Below, one piece after another: positions 24,813-34,043 of a DNA stretch of 44,019 nt. This DNA comes from Kurthia massiliensis (lineage in GTDB: Bacteria; Bacillota; Bacilli; Bacillales_A; Planococcaceae). Every line of letters starts with the position of its first letter. Position 1 is the first letter of the stretch. A program made the translations under genes and the position numbers. The stretch lies in assembly GCF_000285555.1 (NCBI RefSeq), contig NZ_HE611000.1:194875-238893 (forward strand), in the 5' to 3' direction. Below the pieces are notes generated by a model. The model was not told the DNA's origin and did not search any database. It saw only the letters and a list, made by a program, of their open reading frames with translations.

Positions 24813-25931
24813 TTAGATGAGTGCTAAATAATCTTCTTCTGGCTTTAACACGCCGTAAATTTCTGCTCTTGCGAGAATGCGTTTTGCCCAATATTGATGT
24901 GGCTTCATCTCATTCATTTTGTTCCCGTAGCTACTTTTCAACACCCCTGCGTCCGTTGCGTGATCTAAAACGGCTAGTGCATCTAAATAATTTTCATACG
25001 TCACAATGTACGATGCATTGACGAATTGAATATGCGTTGGATGAATGACGGTTTTTCCGACTAAACCGTTTAATTGATCCAATTCACATTCTTGCGCTAA
25101 GCCTTCTAGCGCCCGCGTCAACGTCTTCGTTGCAACCGCACCACCGCTTGCGACTTCTTGCTTCGTATCGAAGTATTCCCATACCGCACCTGAAATTGCA
25201 AACCCTTGCTGGCGACCAAATACGTTCACGATATCTGTTAACATATCTTGCGCAATCAATACATCATATACAGACTGCGTACGTTTTCGACGAATACCAT
25301 AAACGCCGAGGAAATCTGTTGCCCCAATACGGACGTTTAAAATCATATCCTGGTATTCTTTTAATAAATCATATAGTTGTGTAAGTTGGGATAGGCGACG
25401 TTCTTTATATAGAAGGTTCGCCGTTTCTAGCACTGGCATTGCGTACAATGAATAACCTTTCATACATTCGCGGGCCATCACATGTAAAAAAGCCGCCCCA
25501 TTTTCAAGTTCAAACTTCGGTAGCACGTACCCTGTTAATAAATGTTGCGTTTCACCAAGTACTTCAGTTACACGTTCTAAATGTTTTGGTGTTCTGACAC
25601 GTACGAACAATAGTGGCAATGTTTCTTCTGTTAATAATCCTTTTTCTATAAACCCTTGAACTTTCAATAAACTTTCATGTGTATTGCGAAGTGCGCCCTC
25701 TACTTCGCTATCCGCAACAGCATCTTCTAAATCAATAATGAGCGACGTTAATTGTGGGTACTTGCGATCCAATAAATCTTCAGCAATTTTTGTTCGTGTA
25801 CCCGGGGTGTACAATGTAGCTCCTAAACAAAGTGCTAACTGCTCACGCGGCGTATCCTTTGTGAAATGTTTCGGCAAAATGGCTAAGTGACGAGCTAATT
25901 GTTGATCCGATAAATGTTGATGAAAACGCAT
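24813..25931 (-). CDS. HpcH/CitE-like TIM-barrel C-C bond lyase of the Ter-linked operon
   Basis: First gene of the four-gene operon. A 372-residue member of the C-C_Bond_Lyase family related to citrate lyase beta chain and HpcH aldolase. The barrel landmarks are LIIDLEDAVADSEVEGAL (metal/acid site), LFVRVRTPKH, GYVLPKFE and RIGATDFLG. It probably cleaves or joins a keto-acid unit on the metabolite made by the operon. The frame is open six codons upstream, but the ATG at 25931 has AAAGGAG at 8 bases. A near-consensus promoter and a 14/15 CodY box lie 60-110 bases upstream. Confidence 0.85.
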   Translation of the reverse strand: MRFHQHLSDQQLARHLAILPKHFTKDTPREQLALCLGATLYTPGTRTKIAEDLLDRKYPQLTSLIIDLEDAVADSEVEGALRNTHESLLKVQGFIEKGLLTEETLPLLFVRVRTPKHLERVTEVLGETQHLLTGYVLPKFELENGAAFLHVMARECMKGYSLYAMPVLETANLLYKERRLSQLTQLYDLLKEYQDMILNVRIGATDFLGVYGIRRKRTQSVYDVLIAQDMLTDIVNVFGRQQGFAISGAVWEYFDTKQEVASGGAVATKTLTRALEGLAQECELDQLNGLVGKTVIHPTHIQFVNASYIVTYENYLDALAVLDHATDAGVLKSSYGNKMNEMKPHQYWAKRILARAEIYGVLKPEEDYLALI

Positions 25932-25988
25932 GTAAATCGCTCCTTTCAATTTTTGTAAAGTTTTATGAAAAAAACAAAAGTTTAATAG

Positions 25989-26003
25989 AATTTTCTGAAA
26001 AAT
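25989..26003. promoter_or_regulatory. CodY box of the Ter-linked biosynthetic operon
   Basis: AATTTTCTGAAAAAT matches the CodY consensus AATTTTCWGAAAATT at 14 of 15 positions, the best match I found in the window. It covers the first transcribed bases of the operon, a classic repressing position. Confidence 0.7.
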
Positions 26004-26012
26004 ATACCCTTA

Positions 26013-26041
26013 ATTATATGTGAGGTTATATAACATTGCAA
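26013..26041 (-). promoter_or_regulatory. Sigma-A promoter of the Ter-linked biosynthetic operon
   Basis: Minus strand -35 TTGCAA (26036-26041), 17-base spacer, -10 TATAAT (26013-26018, perfect). Transcription would start near 26006. Confidence 0.7.
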
Positions 26042-26113
26042 ATAATTAACAGTTATTCCTTTAAATAATATATTGATGTAATTCATCGCAATTCGTTATA
26101 TGCAATCTATGAT

Positions 26114-27421
26114 TTAAATTGATTCTTTTCCGAGATAAATCTTATAAAACTTTTTCGGACGTCCTCTTGTCGACGCAACGACATTCGGTAATTCTGTTGC
26201 CAATTGTTTTTGACATAAGTTTTGTAAAATGCGATTGGCAGAGCGAACGGTCATATTTAAATGATCCGCGAGCAATTCACCGTTTAAAATCGGCGTTTGT
26301 AACGTTTGAATGACTGCATCAATTTTTTGTAATTGTGCAAATGGTAATTGTTTCGATATGCTGATGTCCTTTAATCGCTGTTGTCGTGATGCATCATATT
26401 GTAACGTCACACCTGCTAACAATGGACCGATTTCATACGTTTCACCTTTCATATAACCTTCTGTATGTTTCGACGTGCATCGCTGAACCGCTTGTTGGGC
26501 AAATGCACGACTTTGTTGCAACGTTTGGCCAATGCCCCAGCCAACTTTCACAGGAAATGATAGCTGTTTTGATAAATAAGCGACGAGTTCACACGTCGTT
26601 CGTTCTTTCGTCAACGCAATGAAATGCGCATACGTCGTTAAAAGCATCATCGCAGTTGCCTCGCGATGGACGATTATATGCGGATGCTGCTGTTTCAAAT
26701 CTAAAATGGCTTTATAAAGTGAAATATGACGATATTCTAATGTTTCGACATCTGTTTTATCGACTGGTATGTGAATCGCTGCGACAACGACTTGATTTTG
26801 AATAAGTTGTGCCATATCTAATTGTTGAATGAATCGTTTAATCGTTTTTTCAACAGCATATGGAGACGGATGGACGAAAATATAAGGAACACCTCGTGCA
26901 GCTAATTGATCGACCATCTCCGCAACGCGCGTCAAGCTAAGCTTCGTTTTTCCTTTTTGATACAGCGTCGTATGCCAGTCGACGACGGATTCGATAATAT
27001 TGCTCGTCGCGTACGAATTCATCGTTTGACTGAACAATTGTGGCAAATCATCTTCTCGCCATTCATGAATACCTAAATAGCCATTTTCTTCATAACAAAA
27101 ATCAATCGCGATTTCTTTTAACCGTAAATCGCGTGTATAAAATAGTTCTGTTAATAAACGATAAAAATCACGTTCAGAAATATCGAAGTACGCCATTGGC
27201 ACTGTCGTTTCTTTCATATTTGCTTGAGCGAAAAAATATGGAATTTGACCGCTAAATAATGCGCCGTCCCCTTCTGATAAATGAGCACGTAATAATGCAT
27301 GCAGTTGTTCGAAAGATGTGTATGTATAGTAATGAAACGTACAATTTTTAATCGCTAATTTATCAATGTATTTCACCCATTCATATGAGCGTTGTGCGCA
27401 AAAAATATTAATGTGGTACAT
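26114..27421 (-). CDS. Transcriptional regulator with a degenerate nucleotide-cyclase-like middle and C-terminal winged HTH
   Basis: A 435-residue cytosolic regulator. The C-terminal 70 residues are a winged helix (ILNGELLADHLNMTVRSANRILQNLCQKQ) closing with ASTRGRPKKFYKI, like the tail of CitB/DctR regulators. The middle (about 225-330) resembles a degenerate GGDEF or CdaR-type domain: VVVAAIHIPVDK and FPVKVGWGIGQTLQQSRAFAQQAVQ. The N-terminus (residues 1-130) is an unassigned sensor-like part. It is divergent from the AbgT transporter and its amidohydrolase, which it most likely controls, probably through the inverted repeat between them. It could also read through into the lyase operon, since no clear terminator separates them. 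Confidence 0.65.
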   Translation of the reverse strand: MYHINIFCAQRSYEWVKYIDKLAIKNCTFHYYTYTSFEQLHALLRAHLSEGDGALFSGQIPYFFAQANMKETTVPMAYFDISERDFYRLLTELFYTRDLRLKEIAIDFCYEENGYLGIHEWREDDLPQLFSQTMNSYATSNIIESVVDWHTTLYQKGKTKLSLTRVAEMVDQLAARGVPYIFVHPSPYAVEKTIKRFIQQLDMAQLIQNQVVVAAIHIPVDKTDVETLEYRHISLYKAILDLKQQHPHIIVHREATAMMLLTTYAHFIALTKERTTCELVAYLSKQLSFPVKVGWGIGQTLQQSRAFAQQAVQRCTSKHTEGYMKGETYEIGPLLAGVTLQYDASRQQRLKDISISKQLPFAQLQKIDAVIQTLQTPILNGELLADHLNMTVRSANRILQNLCQKQLATELPNVVASTRGRPKKFYKIYLGKESI

Positions 27422-27452
27422 TTAAAAACTCCTATCTGTTTAAATAAAATAA

Positions 27453-27480
27453 TTGCTTAATATGGTATTTTATGTATATT
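27453..27480 (+). promoter_or_regulatory. Candidate promoter of the abgT operon
   Basis: -35 TTGCTT (27453-27458), 16-base spacer, -10 TATATT (27475-27480). Moderate match, but its position ahead of an inverted repeat and the gene start is sensible. Confidence 0.4.
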
Positions 27481-27484
27481 ATAT

Positions 27485-27517
27485 ATTAAAAGACGCGAGT
27501 GATTCATGTCTTTTAAT
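27485..27517. promoter_or_regulatory. Perfect 10-bp inverted repeat in the regulator-abgT divergent region
   Basis: ATTAAAAGAC (27485-27494) and GTCTTTTAAT (27508-27517) separated by 13 bases, starting just after the candidate abgT -10 element. It is the natural operator candidate for the divergent regulator. As RNA it would be a leader hairpin. A weak CodY-like match (11/15) follows at 27530-27544. Confidence 0.5.
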
Positions 27518-27586
27518 CATTGTAAGATTAAATGTCAGAATTTTCAAACTTAAAAGCGTCTATTTCAATTAAAGGAGATGAATAAC

Positions 27587-29098
27587 ATGAAAGAAAAACG
27601 AACATTCGTCACGCGATTCCTCGATGTCATCGAACGTGCGGGTAACAAATTACCAGACCCAATTACGTTATTTGTCATCATGGCATTGCTCGTACTCGCT
27701 CTTTCTTGGTTGCTATCAGCGATTGGCATTTCAGCTGTTAAACCAGGAACTGACGAAACGATTTCTGTCGTCAATTTATTGAGTCAAGATGGGCTCATTT
27801 TAATTGTCACTGAAATGATTAATAATTTCACCGGCTTCCCACCGTTAGGAATGGTAATTGTCACGATGCTTGGAATCGGTTTAGCGGAACAAACAGGTTT
27901 AATTTCAGCTTTAATGAAACGAACAGTGCTCGCCGCTCCGCAAAAATTAATTGTTCCCGTATTAATTTTAACTGGTTTAGTCGGTAACTTAGCTGCCGAT
28001 GCTGCATTTATTATTTTACCGCCGATCGCCGCGATGATCTTTATGAGTATCGGACGTAATCCATTAACAGGTTTAATCGTTACATATGCTGCAGTTGCTG
28101 GTGGTTTCAGCGCCAACTTATTAATTAGCTCATTAGACGTTTTATTACTAGGCATTACCGATTCAGCCGCACAAATTGCTGATAAAGATTATAGCGGTCG
28201 TGCAACGATGAACTATTACTTCTTAATCGTTTCTACATTTTTATTAATGATTGTCGGTACGTGGGTAACACATAAAATTACAGAGCCACGTTTCGGTAAA
28301 TTTGAAGGAACGGTTGAAAAATTAGAGCCTATTTCGGACTTAGAAAAGAAAGGTCTGAAATGGGCAGGGATTGTAGCTGCAATTTATATTATCGTCATTG
28401 CATTTACAGTCATTCCGTCAAACGGCTTACTACGTGACCCTGAAACAGGCGGATTTTTAAATTCACCGTTTATGACAGGGATTGTTCCAGTCATGTTATT
28501 CTTCTTCCTATTACCAGCGCTCGCTTACGGTATCGGTTCAAAAAATATTCAAAACGACAAGCAAGTAGCGGAGAAAATTTTCAAGTCGATTGCAGATATG
28601 TCACCATTTATCGTGCTCGCATTCGTTGCTTCTCAAATGATTGCTTACTTTAACTGGAGTAATATCGGTTCGATTATGGCGATTAAAGGGGCCGAATTGT
28701 TACAAGCATTAAACTTCACAGGCTTACCAATGATCATTGGATTTATTATCATTTGTGCATTCGTCAACTTACTTGTTGCAAGTGCTTCTGCCAAGTGGGC
28801 ATTACTAGCACCGATTTTTGTACCGATGTTTATGTATTTAGGTTATTCACCTGCCGTAACACAAGCTGCTTACCGCGTCGGGGATTCGATTACAAATCCA
28901 ATTACACCGATGTTAGCGTATTTCGCGATTTTACTCGCATTTGCACGACGCTACGATAAAAATATCGGTATTGGTACATTAATTTCAGCGCTATTGCCAT
29001 ACTCAATTGCCTTTGCAATTGGATGGATCATTTTATTCGCTATTTGGTTCTTATTCGACTTACCACTCGGACCTGGAGATTTCATTCATTTAAAATAA
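27587..29098 (+). CDS. abgT: AbgT-family transporter
   Basis: Membrane transporter of the p-aminobenzoyl-glutamate family, which imports N-acyl amino acids or exports sulfonamide-like antimetabolites. About ten hydrophobic segments; family landmarks include NKLPDPITLFVIMALLV at the N-terminus, FPPLGMVIVTMLGIGLAEQTGL, LAADAAFIILPPIAAMIF and the C-terminal SITNPITPMLAYFAILLAFARRYD. Two ATGs are possible; the second (27587) has AAAGGAG at 9 bases, the first abuts the ribosome site. It is followed 13 bases later by an M20 amidohydrolase, so uptake and hydrolysis of an amide-linked amino acid is the likely joint role. Confidence 0.9.
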   Translation: MKEKRTFVTRFLDVIERAGNKLPDPITLFVIMALLVLALSWLLSAIGISAVKPGTDETISVVNLLSQDGLILIVTEMINNFTGFPPLGMVIVTMLGIGLAEQTGLISALMKRTVLAAPQKLIVPVLILTGLVGNLAADAAFIILPPIAAMIFMSIGRNPLTGLIVTYAAVAGGFSANLLISSLDVLLLGITDSAAQIADKDYSGRATMNYYFLIVSTFLLMIVGTWVTHKITEPRFGKFEGTVEKLEPISDLEKKGLKWAGIVAAIYIIVIAFTVIPSNGLLRDPETGGFLNSPFMTGIVPVMLFFFLLPALAYGIGSKNIQNDKQVAEKIFKSIADMSPFIVLAFVASQMIAYFNWSNIGSIMAIKGAELLQALNFTGLPMIIGFIIICAFVNLLVASASAKWALLAPIFVPMFMYLGYSPAVTQAAYRVGDSITNPITPMLAYFAILLAFARRYDKNIGIGTLISALLPYSIAFAIGWIILFAIWFLFDLPLGPGDFIHLK

Positions 29099-29111
29099 GG
29101 GAGGACATTTT

Positions 29112-30299
29112 ATGATGTCGACACAACAGCAACAATTACACGATTTACTACAACAATACGAAGCGGAAATGATTGCGCTCCGTCGCGACTTTCATGCAAA
29201 TCCAGAATTATCATTTGAAGAAGTAGAAACACCGAAAAAAATCGCTGCCTTTCATCGTGCACTAGGACATGATGTACGAGAACATGTAGGCGGTAACGGT
29301 GTTGTTGCAACGCTTGTCGGTGCAAAACCTGGCAAAACTGTCGCACTTCGAGCAGATTTTGATGCGCTTGCGATCACAGAAGAAACGAACTTACCGTTCC
29401 AATCGAAGTTTAAAGGACGTATGCACGCGTGCGGACATGACGGTCATACAGCAACGCTTTTAACGTTAGCGAAAGCACTTAACCGCATGCGTGATGAACT
29501 TGAAGGTACGATCGTCTTTATTCATCAACATGCTGAAGAAATCGCTCCGGGTGGCGCAAAAGCAATGATTGAAGATGGCTGTTTAGAAGGCGTCGATGTC
29601 ATTTTCGGTACGCATTTATGGGCACCACTTCCTCTCGGTAATATATATACTGCACCAGGTCCAGTAATGGCCGCGGCAGATGGTATTTATATTACGATGA
29701 AAGGGAAAGGCGGACACGGTTCTAACCCGACAGATACGAAAGATGCGGTGTTGATTGCCTCACAATTTATCGTCAATTTACAACAGCTCGTATCTCGTCG
29801 CGTCAATCCACTCCAACCTGCCGTTGTATCAGTCGGACATATTGAGGCACTCAATCCATTTAACGTTATCGCTGACCAAGTGAAGTTAAAAGGAACAGTG
29901 CGTACATTTGATGAAGAAGCGCGTCAGTTATTAGAGAAGGAAATTGAAAAGTTACTGCAAGCAACTTGTGCATTTATGGACGCAGATTATGACTATCAAT
30001 TTATTCGCGGTTATCCAGCAGTCGTCAACCACCCAAATGAAACGTTACACGTCGAACAAGCCATTGCCAAACTCGACGACATTACGTTCGAACGTTGTGA
30101 ACCACAAATGGGCGGCGAAGACTTTGCGTACTATTTACAACACGTCCCTGGTAACTTTTTCTTCACCGGTGCACAAAATCCAGAATGGGAAGAAACATAT
30201 CCGCATCATCACCCGAAATTTGACTTTGATGAACGCGCAATGATGATCGCCGCAAAAGTACTCGGCCAAGCTACACTAGATTATTTATCAAAATCGTAA
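29112..30299 (+). CDS. M20D-family amidohydrolase (N-acyl-amino acid / aminobenzoyl-glutamate hydrolase type)
   Basis: Zinc or manganese amidohydrolase of 395 residues. M20D landmarks: DFHANPELSFEE near the start, the metal ligands in RMHACGHDGHTAT, FIHQHAEEIAPGGAKAMIEDG (with the catalytic Glu), the dimerisation-domain motif KGKGGHGSNP and the last ligand His of THPHHHPKF-like YPHHHPKFDFDE. Co-transcribed with abgT, GGGAGG 7 bases before the ATG. By analogy with AbgA/AbgB it would split the imported compound into an amino acid and an acid, but the substrate may equally be another N-acyl amino acid. Confidence 0.9.
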   Translation: MMSTQQQQLHDLLQQYEAEMIALRRDFHANPELSFEEVETPKKIAAFHRALGHDVREHVGGNGVVATLVGAKPGKTVALRADFDALAITEETNLPFQSKFKGRMHACGHDGHTATLLTLAKALNRMRDELEGTIVFIHQHAEEIAPGGAKAMIEDGCLEGVDVIFGTHLWAPLPLGNIYTAPGPVMAAADGIYITMKGKGGHGSNPTDTKDAVLIASQFIVNLQQLVSRRVNPLQPAVVSVGHIEALNPFNVIADQVKLKGTVRTFDEEARQLLEKEIEKLLQATCAFMDADYDYQFIRGYPAVVNHPNETLHVEQAIAKLDDITFERCEPQMGGEDFAYYLQHVPGNFFFTGAQNPEWEETYPHHHPKFDFDERAMMIAAKVLGQATLDYLSKS

Positions 30300-30305
30300 A
30301 CACAG

Positions 30306-30340
30306 AAAACACGTGAATCTCACGTGTTTTTTCTTTTTTT
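30306..30340 (+). terminator. Terminator of the abgT-amidohydrolase operon
   Basis: Perfect 11-bp stem AAAACACGTGA / TCACGTGTTTT with a 3-base loop and long T-rich tail. Confidence 0.9.
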
Positions 30341-30378
30341 GGTAGTATATAGAAAAAGCTATTCATAGGAGGTGACGC

Positions 30379-31944
30379 ATGGCAAAACGACTTTCTTTTC
30401 AATGGAAAATTACGCTATATGTCAGTGCGATTATTGTCATGATTTGTACGGTGTTCTTCTTATTATTCGAACATCATTTACGTACGAAAATGCATGCACA
30501 AATAGGCGACCAAGCGCTTCAAGCTGCGCAACTCATTGCAGAAATGCCGAGCGTACACGTTGCATTTACGCAACCGAATCCAACGACGTCATTGCAGCCA
30601 ATCGCCGATAAAGCACAACGCATTACGAACGCTGCTTTTATCGTTATCGGAAATGAAAAAGGTATTCGTTATACCCACCCAGACCCCGAAAAAATCGGTC
30701 AACAAATGGTCGGTGGCGATAACGCCCACGTATTACTCGACGGCAAAACGAGTGTCACAACAGTGAAAGGTTCACTCGGTGAATCGATTCGTGGTAAAGC
30801 ACCGATTATCGAAAATGGCCAAATTATCGGTGTAGTCTCTGTCGGCTTTTTAACGACAAGTATCGAAAAGACAACTGCTACATTATTTTTACAATGGCTA
30901 GGCATTACTGGCATTGTCGCACTCATTGGTATTATTTGCGCCTTGTTATTTAGCATTTATATGAAAAAACAATTGCACGGAATGGAGCCCGCTGAAATCG
31001 CGACATTGTATCAATTAAATGAAAACATTTTAGCGACGACGAGCGATGCTATTGTAACGACATCTACAGATGACCTTATTACGTCTGCTAATCCAAATGC
31101 GACAGCATTTTTCCAATCCCATCATTCGCTCGTTGGGTTACCAATTCAACAGCTGTTTCACGACAATATTGTTGAGCAACCTTCATTTTCAACGCTAGAA
31201 TTAGTGATTGCGAACGAAACAATTTTATTATCAAAAGCACCGATTTATACGAACAAACAGCTCAGTGGTGCGATGTATACGTTCCGGAAAAAAATCGATT
31301 ATGAACACATTTTGCAAGAACTGCATCACGTCAAACAACAGGCACAATTGCAACGCGCACAGACACATGAATTTTCGAATAAATTGCATTTAATTCGCGG
31401 GTTACTCGCACAACAAAAAGTACAAGAAGCGATGCAGTTTATCGATCAACATGCTTCAGAGCAACAGCAACTGTATAACTTATCTAATCAGCCTTCTTAT
31501 ACGATTTTAAGCGCCTTATTAACCGGCAAACGACTTGAAGCAAAGGAGCGCGAAATTGATTTAATCGTGACGATTCCAGACGATTTAATGCCATTAAATG
31601 ATGCCCAACTAAATGCATTAACACTCGCTCTTGGCAACGTCATTCAAAATGCTTTCGATGCTGTTCAACAAAGCACGCATATGATGAAACAAGTGCATGT
31701 TACACTTGAACAATATGAACATGAGCTACTTATTACTGTAGAAGATAGCGGAGATGGGATTCCACAAAACATCGAAACGCAATTGTTTGAGCGCCACTTT
31801 TCAACGAAAAAAGGATTTGACCGCGGCCATGGTTTAGCACTATCTCAACAAGCATTGGCAGCGGTCGACGGCGAAATATGGATTGATGACGGTGATTTAA
31901 GTGGTGCTTGTTTTTTAATTACGTTGAGGAGGATACACGCATGA
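30379..31944 (+). CDS. CitA/DcuS-type sensor histidine kinase
   Basis: A membrane sensor for di- or tricarboxylates. Residues 12-33 and about 168-192 are transmembrane helices. The extracellular Cache/PDC domain between them carries KGIRYTHPDPEKIGQQMVGGD, a signature of CitA/DcuS sensors where Arg, His and neighbours bind carboxylates. A PAS domain follows (about 205-305). The kinase core has the phospho-acceptor His330 in THEFSNKLHLIRGLL, N-box GNVIQNAFDAV, G1 VEDSGDGIP and G2 RGHGLALS. AGGAGG is 6 bases before the ATG. The stop overlaps the response regulator start (ATGA). With a CitMHS transporter next in line, citrate is the likely signal. Confidence 0.92.
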   Translation: MAKRLSFQWKITLYVSAIIVMICTVFFLLFEHHLRTKMHAQIGDQALQAAQLIAEMPSVHVAFTQPNPTTSLQPIADKAQRITNAAFIVIGNEKGIRYTHPDPEKIGQQMVGGDNAHVLLDGKTSVTTVKGSLGESIRGKAPIIENGQIIGVVSVGFLTTSIEKTTATLFLQWLGITGIVALIGIICALLFSIYMKKQLHGMEPAEIATLYQLNENILATTSDAIVTTSTDDLITSANPNATAFFQSHHSLVGLPIQQLFHDNIVEQPSFSTLELVIANETILLSKAPIYTNKQLSGAMYTFRKKIDYEHILQELHHVKQQAQLQRAQTHEFSNKLHLIRGLLAQQKVQEAMQFIDQHASEQQQLYNLSNQPSYTILSALLTGKRLEAKEREIDLIVTIPDDLMPLNDAQLNALTLALGNVIQNAFDAVQQSTHMMKQVHVTLEQYEHELLITVEDSGDGIPQNIETQLFERHFSTKKGFDRGHGLALSQQALAAVDGEIWIDDGDLSGACFLITLRRIHA

Positions 31945-32633
31945 ACATTTGGATTTTAGAAGATGATTTTCGTATTGCCGATTTACATCAGCAATATGTG
32001 GAAGCACAAGGTACACATGAAGTAACGGGGAATTTTCGTTATGGCGCTGAATTAATTACCGCCCTATCAACGGCGCCTCACCCAGACGTATTATTAGCTG
32101 ATTTATACGTACCCGATGTGACGGCATATGAGCTCGTAGATAATGTTCGTAAAACTGCACCTCATATCGACATTGTTATTATTTCGGCTGCAGCTGAAAC
32201 GACGCATGTGACGGCACTCTATGATCGTGGTGTAAAAGATTATTTATTAAAACCATTTCAAGCCGAGCGATTACATGCGTCGCTTGCCCATCTCGCACAA
32301 CAGCGCAAATTACTATTGAATGCGTACGTGACACAACAACAACTCGACCAATTATTTCATATTGGCGCATCTAAACATGAGCAAACGATGCCAAAAGGAA
32401 TTGATGCGCAAACGTTAGAAACAATTAAAATGGCATTTTTATCACATGAAATGAATCATGTGACGGCTGCAGCTTTAAGTGAACAATTTGGCATTAGTCG
32501 TTCGACTGCACGCCGCTACTTGGAACATTTAGTTGCTGAGAACGTCTTAATGACAACATTACTATACGGTACTGTCGGTCGACCTGAGCGACAATATGTT
32601 CTCCGTGAAACTTATGAACAAAATGATATTTAA
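31941..32633 (+). CDS. CitB/DctR-type response regulator
   Basis: Partner of the preceding kinase. Receiver domain at 1-120 with acid pocket E7/D8/D9, phospho-acceptor Asp54 in LLADLYVPD, Ser82 and Lys104 (DYLLKPF). The C-terminal winged helix (MNHVTAAALSEQFGISRSTARRYLEHLV) ends GRPERQYVL, as in citrate and C4-dicarboxylate regulators. The ATG at 31941 overlaps the kinase stop and has AGGAGG just upstream; a longer frame beginning 33 bases earlier is not supported. The regulated target is probably the CitMHS gene 87 bases downstream. Confidence 0.93.
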   Translation: MNIWILEDDFRIADLHQQYVEAQGTHEVTGNFRYGAELITALSTAPHPDVLLADLYVPDVTAYELVDNVRKTAPHIDIVIISAAAETTHVTALYDRGVKDYLLKPFQAERLHASLAHLAQQRKLLLNAYVTQQQLDQLFHIGASKHEQTMPKGIDAQTLETIKMAFLSHEMNHVTAAALSEQFGISRSTARRYLEHLVAENVLMTTLLYGTVGRPERQYVLRETYEQNDI

Positions 32634-32719
32634 ACAGTTTATCCAACAAATCGCCATATTCTTTTCCTCATTTGAAATGATGGTACAGTAAATGTACACA
32701 TCACAAAGGGGGAAATGAT

Positions 32720-34036
32720 ATGTCACTCACAATCATTGGCATCGTGACGATTTTAATTATCGTTGCATTGCTCATTAGCGGACGTGTATCGCCGATTATC
32801 GCGATGGTGTTACCACCGGTCGTCGCACTGTTCGTTGCAGGTTATTCTTTTACAGATTTAGGAACGTTTTTTGATGAAGGATTGCAGTCGGTCATTAGCG
32901 TAGCCGTCATGTTTATTTTCGCCATTATCTTCTTTGGCATTATGCAAGATGTCGGATTATTCGAACCTATCATCAATAAAATGATTGCGCTTTCAAAAGG
33001 AAATATCGTTGTCGTCGCAGTTATTACGGTACTGATTGCCGCATTAGCACAAATGGACGGCTCCGGCGCTTCTACATTTTTAATTACGATTCCGGCATTA
33101 CTACCACTTTACTTACGCCTCGGTATGAATCCATACGTACTATTGCTACTCGTCGGGGGATCGGCAGCAATCGTCAATATGATTCCATGGGGTGGTCCGT
33201 TAGGCCGTGTCGCTTCTGTATTGAAAACAGACGTAACAGAACTGTGGTATCCACTTATTAAAATTCAAGTCATCGGCTTACTACTTATGCTCGCTTTAGC
33301 TGTTTTTATGGGCTTGCGCGAAAAGAAACGCATCAATGCGAAAAAAGCGCGTGGTGAGTCTGTCGAAATTACGTTAAAAAATAGTATCGTTAATGAAGAA
33401 GCGGATACATCATTACATCGTCCAAAATTAATATGGATCAATGCCATTTTATTAATCGTTGTCATTGGTATACTCGTTTCAGGGTTACTACCGGCAGGAC
33501 TTGCCTTTTTAATCGGTGTATCACTCGCATTAATCATTAACTTCCGTACACCGAAAGCACAAATGGATCGTATTAAAGCACATGCGGCGAACGCTTTAAC
33601 GATGGCATCGATAATTATTGCCGCAGGACTATTTTTAGGTATTTTAAACGGTACGGGTATGCTCACAGCGATTGCAAATAACGTCGTCAAAATTATGCCC
33701 GACTTTTTAGCTTCTTATTTACACGTCATTATCGGGATTTTTGGGGTGCCATTTGATTTACTACTCAGTACAGATGCATACTACTTCGCCCTATTCCCAG
33801 TCGTTGAACAAATCGGTATGTCATTCGGCATCGATTCACTGTCAACAGCTTATGCGATGATTATCGGGAATATCGTCGGTACGTTCGTATCACCACTTGC
33901 ACCAGCTGTTTGGCTAGCGCTAGGTCTATCTGGTTTAGAAATGGGTAAACATTTACGCTTTTCATTTTTCTGGATGTGGGGACTGAGCGTTACATTACTT
34001 TTAATCGCTGTCGCTATCGGTTTAATTCACGTATAA
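32720..34036 (+). CDS. CitMHS-family citrate transporter
   Basis: A 438-residue secondary transporter that takes up citrate as a metal complex with protons. About 11-12 hydrophobic helices, with the family's ALAQMDGSGASTFLITIPALLPLY and NMIPWGGPLGRVAS loops and a C-terminal STDAYYFALFPVVEQIG. Ribosome site AAAGGGGG lies about 7 bases upstream. It follows a CitA-type two-component pair, the classic arrangement for inducible citrate uptake; no citrate lyase genes follow, so citrate would be used aerobically. The metal preference (CitM versus CitH) cannot be told. Confidence 0.9.
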   Translation: MSLTIIGIVTILIIVALLISGRVSPIIAMVLPPVVALFVAGYSFTDLGTFFDEGLQSVISVAVMFIFAIIFFGIMQDVGLFEPIINKMIALSKGNIVVVAVITVLIAALAQMDGSGASTFLITIPALLPLYLRLGMNPYVLLLLVGGSAAIVNMIPWGGPLGRVASVLKTDVTELWYPLIKIQVIGLLLMLALAVFMGLREKKRINAKKARGESVEITLKNSIVNEEADTSLHRPKLIWINAILLIVVIGILVSGLLPAGLAFLIGVSLALIINFRTPKAQMDRIKAHAANALTMASIIIAAGLFLGILNGTGMLTAIANNVVKIMPDFLASYLHVIIGIFGVPFDLLLSTDAYYFALFPVVEQIGMSFGIDSLSTAYAMIIGNIVGTFVSPLAPAVWLALGLSGLEMGKHLRFSFFWMWGLSVTLLLIAVAIGLIHV

Positions 34037-34043
34037 CTGTATT

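Noticed and set aside
33265..33690. 141-codon minus-strand frame opposite the citrate transporter
   Set aside because: Antisense to conserved transmembrane helices; no start signals.
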